A DNA stretch of 64,000 nt, taken from positions 1-64,000 of the forward strand of contig NZ_LAJB01000010.1 of the NCBI RefSeq assembly GCF_000970685.1, in the 5' to 3' direction. Shown piece by piece: positions 1-9,713 of the stretch. The translations under genes were made by a program, and so were the position numbers. The stretch comes from Domibacillus indicus. Lineage in GTDB: Bacteria > Bacillota > Bacilli > Bacillales > Domibacillaceae. How positions within the stretch are numbered: the stretch's first letter is position 1; each line of letters opens with the position of its first letter. Under the pieces are notes generated by a model. It did no database searches. It had not been told where the DNA came from and was given only the letters and a program-made list of their open reading frames with translations.

Positions 1-438
1 TTTCACTTGACGGTTACAGATATGATTTATTTATCATGTTTAAATGATGAAATAGTATTTTATAATATAAAATAAAAGTTTATTTCGTAAAGAAAATAAG
101 ACTGTGCTCTCCGTTTTAATAGTTGACTTCGGAGCTGAAAATTATTGTTTTTTTACTTAAATTGAAAATAAAGCGATTTCATGGTTCTTGTAAGCGGTAA
201 AAATGGGAAAGCAATGAAGGATGAAGTTGATAATAAAAGAGTTGCAAACTCCAGCAGGCTTAAATGGAGATTAATAGAGTATGAGCACCTTTCCAAGTAA
301 GTTGAAAAAATCGATGAAGTTTATATTCAAATGATGAAAAAGTGCAATATGTGGCATTTCTAGTTATTGTACTGGACAACCTGCCGATAAGATTTTCACC
401 TGGAAGATTAGAGAAAGGAAAAGGATTTTTCCTCACCA
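1..438. other. AT-rich leader region without a convincing gene
   Basis: No reading frame with a good ribosome-binding site and typical codon use was found here. Short open stretches (for example from 181) are interrupted by stops. The segment may hold the tail or remnant of an upstream gene, but nothing could be recognised. Confidence 0.4.
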
Positions 439-465
439 CTTAGTTTGTTAAATGAATAAACTAAG
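439..465. promoter_or_regulatory. XylR-type operator
   Basis: An inverted repeat with 11-base arms (CTTAGTTTGTT at 439-449 and AATAAACTAAG at 455-465, one mismatch) around a 5-base spacer. This matches the known Bacillus xylose operator pattern TTAGTTTGTT-N-AACAAACTAA. It lies 150 bp upstream of the beta-xylosidase gene, so xylose-dependent derepression of that gene is the natural inference. No xylR gene is in the window. Confidence 0.75.
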
Positions 466-617
466 GTGTTAAACAGTAATTGTTTTCGATACAATCTCTG
501 TCGAGGACCGGATTTCAAGGAAATACTGAATTACTACAGTTCAAATCTATATGCAGCTGGTAAAAAAAGAACATAAACGAATTCTTTCTGTATTAAAAAC
601 GAGAGGATGATGATCAG

Positions 618-2222
618 ATGAAAATTCAAAATCCAGTATTAAGAGGTTTTAACCCGGACCCGAGCATCTGCCGGGTGGGGGATGATTATTATATCGCCGT
701 ATCTACCTTTGAATGGTTTCCCGGGGTTCAAATCCATCATTCAAAGGATCTGGTGAATTGGCGCCTTATATCACGTCCATTAAATCGGGTTTCCCTGATC
801 GATATGAAAGGAAATCCCAATTCCGGGGGGGTGTGGGCTCCATGCTTAACTTACGCCGACGGAAAGTTCTGGCTTATTTATTCGGATGTCAAAATGCATG
901 CGGGAGCATGGAAGGATACACACAATTACTTGACCACCTGTGACACCATTGATGGTGAGTGGAGCGACCCAATCTATTTGAACAGTTCTGGCTTCGATCC
1001 TTCCTTATTCCATGATGCGGACGGAAGAAAATATATCATTAATATGCTTTGGGACCAAAGAACGTATAAACACTCTTTTGGAGGAATCGTTTTACAAGAG
1101 TACTCCCATGAGGAAAGACGTTTGATTGGAAAGCCAAAAGTGGTTTTTGAAGGAACAGATATTAGGCTGACAGAGGGACCTCATTTATATCAGATCAACG
1201 GCTATTATTATCTGCTGACAGCGGAAGGCGGAACAAGATATGCTCATGCTGCCACTCTGGCAAGATCGAAAAATATTGAGGGACCTTATGAATTGCATCC
1301 CGATAATCCTTTGCTCACTTCCTGGCACGACCCTCGAAATCCATTGCAAAAATGCGGACATGCCTCTATCGTTCACACCCATACAGATGAATGGTATTTA
1401 GCGCACTTAACTGGCAGACCATTGCCTCACGAAGACAAACCGGTACTGGATTATCGTGGTTTTTGTCCGCTGGGAAGAGAGACTGCCATTCAAAAACTTG
1501 AATGGAGAGACGGCTGGCCATATGTTGTTGACGGGAAACAGGGGTCTGTTGAAGTAGAGGCGCCTAAAATGGAAAAAGTGAAATGGGAGCGGGATTATGA
1601 CGAGGTTGACCATTTTGACAGCACAGCCTTGAACCATCATTATCAGACATTACGTATTCCCTTAACCGGGGACATTATGTCTTTGACTGACAGGCCGGGG
1701 AATTTGCGCCTTTATGGGAAAGAGTCACTAACATCTTGTTTTACCCAGGCATTGGTCGCGCGCCGCTGGCAGTCATTACACTTTGATGCTGGCACAGCCG
1801 TTGCTTTCCAGCCAAATACATTCCAACAGGCTGCAGGCCTGGTATGCTATTACAATACCGAGAATTGGACATCTGTTCAAATTACCTGGAATGAAGAAAA
1901 GGGCAGGATGATTGACATTGTAAGCTGTGATAACTTTGCTTTTTCACAGCCGCTGCAGGGTTCAGAAATCCAGGTTCCGGAATCGGCCGAATATGTTCAT
2001 TTAAAAGTGAAGGTCAGGGCACATACTTATCAATTTGCTTATTCTTTTGATAACGAAACCTGGACTGATATTCCGGTAACTTTTGAATCTCATAAGCTGT
2101 CGGATGACTATGTCCGGTTAAACGGATTTACCGGGGCGTTTGTTGGCATGCATTGTCAGGATACTAGTGGAACGGGTCAACCTGCTGATTTTGACTATTT
2201 TACCTATAAAGAACTAAAGTGA
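618..2222 (+). CDS. xynB: Glycoside hydrolase family 43 beta-xylosidase
   Basis: Hydrolyses xylo-oligosaccharides to xylose, probably in the cytoplasm because there is no signal peptide. The 534-residue length is usual for the GH43 subfamily 11 XynB type. The five-bladed propeller starts with [12 protein letters not shown]. The catalytic residues expected for this family are present at the expected numbers: Asp14 (base, in FNPDPS), Asp127 (SSGFDPSL) and Glu186 (acid, LTEGPHL). The C-terminal ~200 residues form the beta-sandwich typical of this subfamily. The start ATG follows GAGAGGATGATCAG. A XylR-type operator upstream supports xylose regulation. Alpha-arabinofuranosidase side activity is common in the family. 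Confidence 0.93.
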   Translation: MKIQNPVLRGFNPDPSICRVGDDYYIAVSTFEWFPGVQIHHSKDLVNWRLISRPLNRVSLIDMKGNPNSGGVWAPCLTYADGKFWLIYSDVKMHAGAWKDTHNYLTTCDTIDGEWSDPIYLNSSGFDPSLFHDADGRKYIINMLWDQRTYKHSFGGIVLQEYSHEERRLIGKPKVVFEGTDIRLTEGPHLYQINGYYYLLTAEGGTRYAHAATLARSKNIEGPYELHPDNPLLTSWHDPRNPLQKCGHASIVHTHTDEWYLAHLTGRPLPHEDKPVLDYRGFCPLGRETAIQKLEWRDGWPYVVDGKQGSVEVEAPKMEKVKWERDYDEVDHFDSTALNHHYQTLRIPLTGDIMSLTDRPGNLRLYGKESLTSCFTQALVARRWQSLHFDAGTAVAFQPNTFQQAAGLVCYYNTENWTSVQITWNEEKGRMIDIVSCDNFAFSQPLQGSEIQVPESAEYVHLKVKVRAHTYQFAYSFDNETWTDIPVTFESHKLSDDYVRLNGFTGAFVGMHCQDTSGTGQPADFDYFTYKELK

Positions 2223-2329
2223 TTTTCATTTGAAAGGAAGGACTCTTTAAAATCAGTTTTCTCTTTTACGTCTATATTCATAAAAAGCTTTTTATCGTAA
2301 ATTTAAATTTTTTTGGGGATATAATCTGG

Positions 2330-2373
2330 AAGCACAATCATTATTTTTGTGCTTTCCTTTGTTTTTTTAGAAA
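2330..2373 (+). terminator. Probable terminator after xynB
   Basis: Hairpin AAGCACAA (2330-2337) with TTGTGCTT (2347-2354), followed by a T-rich tail containing T7. It is separated from the stop codon by about 100 bp, so readthrough regulation cannot be excluded. Confidence 0.5.
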
Positions 2374-2606
2374 AGGTTTATTTACTGGTGAAACTACGTT
2401 TCGCGTTTTTCGCACGTTTTGCCCGGTGCATTTTAAAAGGATAGAATAAAGAAATAAGCAAAGAAGAAAGCTTCTCCATGATTATCCGGAAAAAAACTTC
2501 TGGAGAAAGGCTTTATAAAGGAAAACTGCTATATAATAGGAGCAGGTATTTTTTTATGATAATTGGCCGGCATAAATCTAGGAGATTTCTAGTATGGAGG
2601 GATTAG
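2374..2606. other. Intergenic region upstream of the YesL-like gene
   Basis: The segment contains an imperfect hairpin (AAGCTTCTCC near 2468 pairing with GGAGAAAGGCTT near 2505-2516) of unknown role and the ribosome-binding site GGAGGGATTAG just before the ATG at 2607. No other gene is seen. Confidence 0.35.
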
Positions 2607-3230
2607 ATGAATAATGCAGCAAATCGAGCCTACGCTGCTACGGAATGGATCGCAAAATTTGCATACATTAACTTATTATGGATTGGTTTTTCTTTGATAG
2701 GTCTGATTGTCCTTGGGTTTTTCCCGGCGACGATTTCAATGTTTACGATCATTCGCAAATGGCTGATGGGAGACACCGGCATTCCGATTTTTCGAACCTT
2801 TTGGGCTACCTATAAATCGGAGTTTATAAGAAGCAACGGTTTAGGATTACTCATAGTGATTGTAGCGGGACTTATTGTACTTGACTTGGTTTTTATGAAG
2901 AATTTGGAGCACAGTTTTATAAGCGTTATTCAAATTCCTTTATATATAATGATGTTTGCAGCAGTCCTGACTATGTTCTATCTGTTCCCGGTCTATGTTC
3001 ATTATGAGTTAAAACTGGGGCAAATGATCAAAAATTCATTCTTAATGATGCTTATTAACCCGCTTGAAAACCTTACGATAATTGCTGGAATTGTTGCCGT
3101 GTTCTTTGTAGTGAGGTTCCTTCCAGGCCTGGGCTTTTTTTTCGGGGGCAGCCTAACAGCAGCTATTATAATGGCTGCATGCTATTCTGTTTTTGAAAAA
3201 ATGGAAAAAAAGCGGCAGACCCATTCTTAG
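2607..3230 (+). CDS. YesL-like DUF624 membrane protein
   Basis: A 207-residue polytopic membrane protein with about five hydrophobic segments, beginning with a WIAKFAYINLLWI motif typical of the DUF624/YesL family. Members are commonly found next to CUT1 sugar ABC transporters and YesMN-type sensor systems in Firmicutes, as here, but their biochemical role is not established. The ATG follows GGAGGG. It is transcribed towards the ABC transporter genes and separated from them by a bidirectional terminator. Confidence 0.8.
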   Translation: MNNAANRAYAATEWIAKFAYINLLWIGFSLIGLIVLGFFPATISMFTIIRKWLMGDTGIPIFRTFWATYKSEFIRSNGLGLLIVIVAGLIVLDLVFMKNLEHSFISVIQIPLYIMMFAAVLTMFYLFPVYVHYELKLGQMIKNSFLMMLINPLENLTIIAGIVAVFFVVRFLPGLGFFFGGSLTAAIIMAACYSVFEKMEKKRQTHS

Positions 3231-3308
3231 GCAAAGTTTTTTAAATAAATTCGTCTTAAATAAAATGAATCCCATTTTAGCAGTCTTATGAATAGAAGGG
3301 ATAACAAA

Positions 3309-3360
3309 AAAGACAGAAAGGGAAGTTTCGCTTTGAAAAGGAAACTTCCTTTCTGTCTTT
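3309..3360. terminator. Bidirectional terminator between convergent genes
   Basis: A long hairpin, GACAGAAAGGGAAGTTTC (3312-3329) with GAAACTTCCTTTCTGTC (3341-3357) and one bulged base, flanked by an A-run on one side and TTT on the other. It can end both the YesL-like transcript and the convergent ABC transporter transcript. Confidence 0.8.
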
Positions 3361-3401
3361 GACCTGTGTCCCGCTAATCGGCGAGTTTTCTTTCAATCGA
3401 A

Positions 3402-4298
3402 TTAACCTTTTACAGAACCAGCTGCCATTCCCTCAACAATCTTATTGCTTAGGAATAAGAAGGTGAGAAGAATCGGGACAATACTGATGACTAAAGTGGC
3501 GCCAATCGCACCCCAGTCTGTTAAATATTGACCAACGAAGTTGTTAATTCCAACGGTCAATGTTTTCCACTGGTCAGAACTGATGAATGTATTAACAAAT
3601 ACGAATTCATTCCAGTTGTAAATCATGTTAATGATCGCTGTTGTTGAAAGAACCGGTATGGTCATTGGGAGCGTAACCTGGAAGAAAATCCGGTGTACCG
3701 AGCATCCATCCATAACAGCCGCTTCTTCAATTTCACGAGGAAAAGCTTTATAAAAACCTAATAAAATCATAATAGTTAACGGTAAATTAAAGGTTGTTTG
3801 AGATAAAATAATCGATAATGGATTATCAATTAAACCTACAGTGTTATAGAAATTAAACAATGGAATTAAGGTTGAATGGAGCGGAATCATATATCCTACC
3901 ATGAATAATCCAAGAACAAGTCCACTTAATTTCCAGTGCATCCGAGTAATGGCAAATGTAACAAAGCTAGCCAAAATAACTGTTAGGAATACAGATAAAA
4001 CCGTCATCCATACACTATTAAAGAAGTAAACTCCAATGTTTCCTTGAGTCCATACTTTCACATAGTTTCCCCATTGCGGGTCCTGAGGCAAAGAGAAAGG
4101 GGACATGCCAAATACTTCTTGATTGTTTTTTAATGAAAAGAAAACCAGCCAAATCAATGGGTAAATCTGGATAACAGCGAAGATACTTAAGATTAAGTAA
4201 AGAAGACCATATCCTAATTTACTCCAATAAGATTTTTTTGATCCTTCGCCCGCAGAAAGGTTCGGTGTTGTTCGTCTGTCTGTCGCAAGCTCGCTCAT
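3402..4298 (-). CDS. CUT1 sugar ABC transporter permease (MalG type)
   Basis: One of two integral membrane subunits of a carbohydrate importer. 298 residues with six predicted membrane helices and the EAA loop (EEAAVMDGCSVHRIFFQVTLP) that docks the ATPase. I chose the ATG at 4298 because GGGGAGGAATTAAG precedes it; the longer frame would overlap the upstream permease gene. It is the last gene of a binding protein-permease-permease operon. No ATPase gene is nearby, so a shared MsmX-type ATPase elsewhere is likely. Confidence 0.92.
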   Translation of the reverse strand: MSELATDRRTTPNLSAGEGSKKSYWSKLGYGLLYLILSIFAVIQIYPLIWLVFFSLKNNQEVFGMSPFSLPQDPQWGNYVKVWTQGNIGVYFFNSVWMTVLSVFLTVILASFVTFAITRMHWKLSGLVLGLFMVGYMIPLHSTLIPLFNFYNTVGLIDNPLSIILSQTTFNLPLTIMILLGFYKAFPREIEEAAVMDGCSVHRIFFQVTLPMTIPVLSTTAIINMIYNWNEFVFVNTFISSDQWKTLTVGINNFVGQYLTDWGAIGATLVISIVPILLTFLFLSNKIVEGMAAGSVKG

Positions 4299-4314
4299 CT
4301 TAATTCCTCCCCTT

Positions 4315-5193
4315 TTAGTATTGAACATTGTCATTAGATTTCGTTAATCTTGAAGTCAACCATGTCATTGCAAGACAAATGACCAATAAACCAAAGCCAA
4401 CTGCACTTGCATAACCAAAATTGTTAAGTTCAAACGCTTCTTTGTACATATAAGAAGCCATTACTTCACTCGCACCGTTTGGACCTCCGCCAGTCATTAC
4501 ATAAATTAAATCAAAATACTTTAAGGAACCGACGAGGGAAAGCATAATCGTAACTTTAAATACAGCCGAGATCATAGGCAATTTAATTTTTAATGCGATT
4601 TGAAGTGGGGTAGCTCCATCAATTCTTGCAGCTTCGATAATTTCCTCCGGGACATTTTTCAAGGCTGCGTAATAAATAAGAATGTAAAAACCTGCATACT
4701 GCCAAACAATTGGAACGAAAATAGCATATAAAGCAGTGTTTGGATCTGCCAGCCAAACTGGCGTATTTTCTACTCCAAACATCTCAAGCAATTTATTTAA
4801 CATCCCATTCGAAGGGTCAAAAATTTTCAGCCAAAGCTGGGCAATGGCAACAGATGACAATAGCATGGGAATTAAATAAATCTTTCTGAAGAAGTCTGAA
4901 CCTTTTATTTTACTAACTAAAACGAGTGAAACTGCTAAATAAAGCAGCAGGCTAAGCACGGAGAAAATCCCTAACAAGAAAGAGTGGCCTGCACTGGCCC
5001 AGAACTTTTCATCTTTCATCAAGTTTGCATAGTTTTCCAACCCGATAAACTGCATTTGGCCTATTCCGGTCCAATCCATTAAACCGTAATATCCTGATAA
5101 AGCAATAGGGACATAAATCAGAACAAGAAGAAGAAGTAAAGCCGGGAGTGTATAAAGGGTAATAATGTATTTATTGGACATAACGCTTCTCAT
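4315..5193 (-). CDS. CUT1 sugar ABC transporter permease (MalF type)
   Basis: Partner permease of the downstream MalG-type protein. 292 residues with six membrane helices; the EAA loop reads EEIIEAARIDGATPLQIALK near residues 190-210. It lies 68 bp after the solute-binding protein gene in the same operon. An ATG at 5181 is an alternative start; the ribosome-binding site (AAAGGTAG) is somewhat distant from either. The sugar cannot be named from sequence alone; a xylo-oligosaccharide or related plant sugar fits the neighbouring xylosidase. Confidence 0.92.
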   Translation of the reverse strand: MRSVMSNKYIITLYTLPALLLLLVLIYVPIALSGYYGLMDWTGIGQMQFIGLENYANLMKDEKFWASAGHSFLLGIFSVLSLLLYLAVSLVLVSKIKGSDFFRKIYLIPMLLSSVAIAQLWLKIFDPSNGMLNKLLEMFGVENTPVWLADPNTALYAIFVPIVWQYAGFYILIYYAALKNVPEEIIEAARIDGATPLQIALKIKLPMISAVFKVTIMLSLVGSLKYFDLIYVMTGGGPNGASEVMASYMYKEAFELNNFGYASAVGFGLLVICLAMTWLTSRLTKSNDNVQY

Positions 5194-5261
5194 GTTTTAT
5201 TTCACTACCTTTCTATGAAGAAGAGGGCATATTCAGCAATATGCCCTCTCTATTACAAATT

Positions 5262-6584
5262 CTATTTCTCTTCAGCAGCAAGAGCTTCTTCTTGAGCTTT
5301 AACAAATTCTTTAGGGGATATCTCGCCGCCATATAATGCCTGAATCTGATTCAAGTGAACATCCGCTACCCTGGCAGACATTTGAACATCTGCGTATAAT
5401 GTAATATTTGAAGCATTTCCTAGATCATTCAGAATATCAATGTACATTTGAGCAAGTTCTGTATTGGCAGTATCCACTTTTGTAGCTGGAATAACACCGG
5501 CTTCTGTTACGGAGCGCTTGCCCCATTCGTCAACTAAGTATGAAACAAACTCTTTTGTTTCATCTTTCACTTTAGAAGCTTCAGATACAAACAACCCAAC
5601 TCCAGGTCCGCCAACAAAGCTGTCGATATTTCCTTTTCCGCCTTCATATGCAGGGAATTTGAAGTAACCAACTTTATCTTTAAATTCCTGTGCAACATCA
5701 GGGCTTGTTGTATAGTTTGGCAATTCCCAGGTGCCCATCATATACATAGCTGCCTGTTCATTCATAAAGTAGCCTTTTGCTTCATCATTTGAAAATCCGT
5801 TATACCCTTTAACAAATGCATCCATGTCAACCAGTTTTTTGAGTTCCTCGCCAGCTTTCACCAGAGCTGGATCTTCAAAGCTGCCTGTACGGTTAATTGC
5901 ATTATTTAATGTTTCAGGTCCGCCAATACGATCGGCAAGATACATATACCACATAGAACCTGTCCAGCGGTCTTTGTTTCCTACTGTAATTGGAGTAACG
6001 TCGTTATCCTTAAGAGTCTTAACTACGTTTAAAAACTCATCGTATGTTTTTGGCACTTCAAGGTTATGCTTTTTAAAGATTTCCTTATTGTAATAAATAG
6101 GTGCGATGTTCAGTTCAAGAGGTAATCCGTAAGTCTTGCTATCCGTTTGGAAAGCTTCGAGAGTACCTGGAACAAATTGCTCCTTAAGCCCGCCGTCAAG
6201 AACATCATCTAATGGTGCAAACATATTACCTTCTACGAATGGCTGCATGTAACCAGCTGCCCAGGTGATCCCAAGGTCTGGAAGTTCATTTGATGCTGAC
6301 AAAACCTTGATTTTTTCTTTATATTGTTCATTTGCTAAAATTTCTGTTTGGATATCTATATCAGGATTTTCTTTTTCATAAGTCTCGATGATATCATTCA
6401 CAATAGTATACTGTGCCTTTGCACTTCCTTCAGGCCATAAATGCATCATTTTGACAACTGTTTTGTCACCGCCAGAACCATTTCCCTCTGATGTAGATGT
6501 ATCAGAGGATGAAGAACAACCTCCTAAAACCAACCCGCTTAATAATGCTAAAGACGCCGCAGCAGTAAACGCTTTCTTCTTCAT
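5262..6584 (-). CDS. Sugar ABC transporter solute-binding lipoprotein
   Basis: Extracellular family 1 solute-binding protein of 440 residues. The signal peptide ends in the lipobox LVLGGC, so Cys23 would be lipidated and anchor it to the outer face of the membrane. The mature part has the usual two-lobed layout with motifs such as GTLEAFQTDSKTYGLPLE and the C-terminal region typical of CUT1 binding proteins. First gene of the importer operon and directly downstream of the two-component system that probably controls it. Confidence 0.93.
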   Translation of the reverse strand: MKKKAFTAAASLALLSGLVLGGCSSSSDTSTSEGNGSGGDKTVVKMMHLWPEGSAKAQYTIVNDIIETYEKENPDIDIQTEILANEQYKEKIKVLSASNELPDLGITWAAGYMQPFVEGNMFAPLDDVLDGGLKEQFVPGTLEAFQTDSKTYGLPLELNIAPIYYNKEIFKKHNLEVPKTYDEFLNVVKTLKDNDVTPITVGNKDRWTGSMWYMYLADRIGGPETLNNAINRTGSFEDPALVKAGEELKKLVDMDAFVKGYNGFSNDEAKGYFMNEQAAMYMMGTWELPNYTTSPDVAQEFKDKVGYFKFPAYEGGKGNIDSFVGGPGVGLFVSEASKVKDETKEFVSYLVDEWGKRSVTEAGVIPATKVDTANTELAQMYIDILNDLGNASNITLYADVQMSARVADVHLNQIQALYGGEISPKEFVKAQEEALAAEEK

Positions 6585-6688
6585 TTAGCAAAGCCCCCTT
6601 AATTTGTGTTTGTCTATCCTTACAACTAAGTCTACCATCGAGGGCATAATAAAAAAAGGAACTGTGATTAGGTAAAATACTATTATTT

Positions 6689-7474
6689 TTAGAAAGCCCT
6701 TTCATTATTCGCTTTTCGATATGCGCTTGGTGTCATTCCCTCAATTTCCTTAAAGATTTTAATAAAGTATTTAGATGTCTTATAGCCGGCTTCTTCAGCA
6801 ATTTCATTTATCGGAAGATTGGTTGTAATCACTAATTCCTTTGCACGCTGAATCCTGCGTCTTGTAACATATTCACTAAAATTCATGTTCACTTGCTCCT
6901 TGAACAACACGCTAAAATAACTTGAATTTAAATGCACATGAGCAGCAACGTCTTTTAGGGTGAATTCATCCTTTAAATGCTGGTCAATATAGCTAATGGC
7001 CTTGCGAATGGTATCTTTGGCTGAATCCACTTTGGTGTTGGCATCGACTATTTTTTCATCCACTACTTTTTCGATCATCCCAGCCCGTACTTGCTTTTCC
7101 ATAATCTTAACGGCTTCTTCAACCGCTTCAATCAGCTTCTTTTTTCCGATCGGCTTTAAAAGATAATTCACCACACCGAGTCTTAACGCTTCCTGAGCAT
7201 ACTCAAACTCGGAGTAAGCGGAAATAATAATGACCACTGGAGACATTCCTTTTTCTTTTAACGTTTTTAATAGTTGTAAACCAGTCATTTCGGGCATCCG
7301 GATATCGGAAAGCAAAATATGAATCTTTTTTTCCTCTGCAATCCGGAGGACATCCTCACCGCTTTCCGCAGTAAGGATGGTAAAGTCACCGTTATTCCAA
7401 CTTTCCAGTGTTCTTTGTAAACCTTGTCTTGTTCTTGGTTCATCATCAACGATTACGATATTTTTAGAATACAT
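6689..7474 (-). CDS. YesN-type response regulator with AraC output domain
   Basis: A DNA-binding response regulator of 261 residues. The receiver domain has Asp10/Asp11, phospho-acceptor Asp57 (LLSDIRMPEM) and Lys107 (LLKPIG). A linker leads to a C-terminal AraC/XylS double helix-turn-helix with the typical ending GYKTSKYFIKIFKEIEGMTP. I chose the ATG at 7474 because GGAGGGGAATAAA precedes it and it follows the histidine kinase stop by a single base. The neighbouring sugar importer operon is its likely target. Confidence 0.93.
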   Translation of the reverse strand: MYSKNIVIVDDEPRTRQGLQRTLESWNNGDFTILTAESGEDVLRIAEEKKIHILLSDIRMPEMTGLQLLKTLKEKGMSPVVIIISAYSEFEYAQEALRLGVVNYLLKPIGKKKLIEAVEEAVKIMEKQVRAGMIEKVVDEKIVDANTKVDSAKDTIRKAISYIDQHLKDEFTLKDVAAHVHLNSSYFSVLFKEQVNMNFSEYVTRRRIQRAKELVITTNLPINEIAEEAGYKTSKYFIKIFKEIEGMTPSAYRKANNERAF

Positions 7475-7475
7475 T

Positions 7476-9218
7476 TTATTCCCCTCCATCAATTGGCAGT
7501 TCAAATGAAATCCTTGTCCCCTCGTTGACTTTACTCTCAATCAAAAGGTCTGAATGTGAAATTCCTTTGTAATATAGCTGCAGGCGCTTATAGACATTCG
7601 AAATAGCCATTCCTTTCCCGTTTACGGAGGATGTCCCGCCAGTTTTCATGGCTTGAATGATCCATTCAAGCCGCTCTTTATCCATCCCGGAACCATCATC
7701 CTGTACAGAGATGCGAATTCGTTCTTTACCTTCTCGTTTAACCGGTTCAACTGTCACAGAAATTTGGCATTTTCCAGCTTTTTTTCCGGCTCCATGCAAG
7801 GCTGCATTTTCTACCAAAGGCTGTATGATCAATTTTGGTATTCGTACAAACTCATATTTTGCAGGAACAGAGATATGCCATTGTAACCTTTCATCAAAGC
7901 GCATTTTCATAATTTCCATATAGTCACCGATATGCTTGATTTCGTCTTTCAAGAACACCCAGTCGTCATCGGTTTCTTTTGTAATGGTATAACGGAATAA
8001 ATCAGACATGGCTATAACAAGCTCAGCCAGTTCCTCCTCCTCCTTTTCTTCAAGTGACCAATGAAGCGCATCCAATGTATTAAAAAGAAAGTGCGGATTT
8101 ATTTGTGATTGAAGCGCTTTCAACTCACTTTGGCTGCGTAAAATCTCTTTTTGATAAACCATCTGGATCAAATGATTGGTTTCTTTTACAAGCTGATTAT
8201 ACGTGCTGTTCAATTCAGTAATTTCATTTACCGAAGAAATATCAGGATTCAGTGTTAATGAACCTTCTCCGGCACGCTGCATGGTTTTCGTTAATCTTAT
8301 TATCGGTCTTGTAATGATCGTTGAAAGGAAAAAAGAGCTAATGGTAAAAATGAATACGCCAACAACTCCCGAAAAAATAATTCCTGTTCGGATCCCTGAC
8401 ATTCCTTCCGTTAGTTCACTTACGGGGGTTAAAATAAGAACGGTCCAGCCTGTCAGGCCGGAAGATTGCTTTGTCACCATATAATCCTGCTGATTTAATT
8501 CAATAATGCTTTCATTGTTTTCAATAATGCTTGTTATATCTCCCGTGAAATTCTGGATAATCGGCTTTTCGTATTGATCTAACAGAATGGAGTATTGATC
8601 GTATCCATACTTTTCATTCGCAAAGTTAAAATGATCGCGGTTAATACTAATTAAAAGATAACCGCCATTGCTGTACTGCCGTTCTATTAAATTGACTCTG
8701 CGGATGGCCAGAAAGTGGTTTTTATCGTATGGATCTTCACCGATCCAAACCATTCGTCCTCTTGCTTGATTCGCTTCTTCAATCCACCTGTCACCAATTC
8801 GGTTTTGTAACTTGTCTTCACCAAGAGGAAGAACACGTTGATGCTTTCCGGAAAAGAGTTGAAAGGAGAAGATTCCATCTGTATTCCCCATAATTCTGTC
8901 AATATATCTCGTTAATTTTTGACGGTCATTAAAGGTTACTTGTTTTCCTTCATAGACATTCGTTAAAACACGCTGGACCTCTTCATTGGTAGTTACAAGC
9001 TTTGAATTTATATTGATTTGCTCGTAAAGGGATTCAATTCGTCCGTTTCCTTCAATAGCTACCTGCTGAATTTGCTTTTCCGCATTATTTTTCAACAAAG
9101 AGGAAACTTGTCCCAGTGTAAGAAGACTGACAATCAATAAAACTATGATCATAACAAGTAAAAAAATAAACAAAATCTGGTTGCGTAATGTATTCCATTT
9201 TTTTAGCTGCTTCCGCAT
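7476..9218 (-). CDS. YesM-type sensor histidine kinase
   Basis: A membrane sensor kinase of 580 residues: transmembrane helix at about 12-35, extracellular sensor domain (40-275), second helix (279-301), HAMP linker, then a His_kinase domain with the motif INPHFLFNTLDALHWS (His376 as phospho-acceptor) and an ATP-binding domain with N-box (LIIQPLVENAALHG) and G-box (DDGSGM). This arrangement is standard for YesM/LytS-like kinases controlling sugar uptake. Translationally adjacent to the response regulator. Confidence 0.94.
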   Translation of the reverse strand: MRKQLKKWNTLRNQILFIFLLVMIIVLLIVSLLTLGQVSSLLKNNAEKQIQQVAIEGNGRIESLYEQININSKLVTTNEEVQRVLTNVYEGKQVTFNDRQKLTRYIDRIMGNTDGIFSFQLFSGKHQRVLPLGEDKLQNRIGDRWIEEANQARGRMVWIGEDPYDKNHFLAIRRVNLIERQYSNGGYLLISINRDHFNFANEKYGYDQYSILLDQYEKPIIQNFTGDITSIIENNESIIELNQQDYMVTKQSSGLTGWTVLILTPVSELTEGMSGIRTGIIFSGVVGVFIFTISSFFLSTIITRPIIRLTKTMQRAGEGSLTLNPDISSVNEITELNSTYNQLVKETNHLIQMVYQKEILRSQSELKALQSQINPHFLFNTLDALHWSLEEKEEEELAELVIAMSDLFRYTITKETDDDWVFLKDEIKHIGDYMEIMKMRFDERLQWHISVPAKYEFVRIPKLIIQPLVENAALHGAGKKAGKCQISVTVEPVKREGKERIRISVQDDGSGMDKERLEWIIQAMKTGGTSSVNGKGMAISNVYKRLQLYYKGISHSDLLIESKVNEGTRISFELPIDGGE

Positions 9219-9713
9219 TGATTGTTCGCCTTTCTAAAGTGAAATAATATCCATTTTTTGTTAGTGTTAAAAAAGAACAGAGGCTTAGACTAGTACTATT
9301 TTATCTTATTTTCGGAAGTATTTATATACTCTTGTGTGTAAAACGCCAGAACCTTACTAATACGTTAATAAAGTTTTAAAGAAAAAAATTGAGCGGGCTA
9401 TTGGAATTAATAACTTTTCCTGTTATTACAAAAAAGGAGCTGCCTTCATAACTTGGTGATAGTTACTATAAATTTTATATTAGATAACCTGTTTATTACT
9501 GTATTAAAAATAATTCAGTACTTTAAATGAATTATTTTACTATTTATACTGAATAACAACTTGGTTGCTTTGAAATCCTATAAAGCAATAAAAAGCGAAA
9601 GGACTACTTAAATATTATTTGTTCAACTTATATAATAACTTTTTAGTTATTCATTTCTTCCCTGAGAACAATATTTGAGAAAACAAACAAAATTCACAAT
9701 AGGAGTGTTTAAA
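9219..9713. other. AT-rich divergent intergenic region
   Basis: Nearly 500 bp between the kinase gene (leftward) and the first aldo/keto reductase (rightward). Very AT-rich; no gene, convincing operator or strong terminator was found. Promoters for both directions must lie here, but several AT-rich candidates are equally plausible. Confidence 0.35.

Noticed and set aside
188-202. Catabolite-responsive-element-like TTGTAAGCGGTAAAA
   Set aside because: One mismatch at a key C and over 400 bp from the xylosidase gene; not reliable as a CcpA site.
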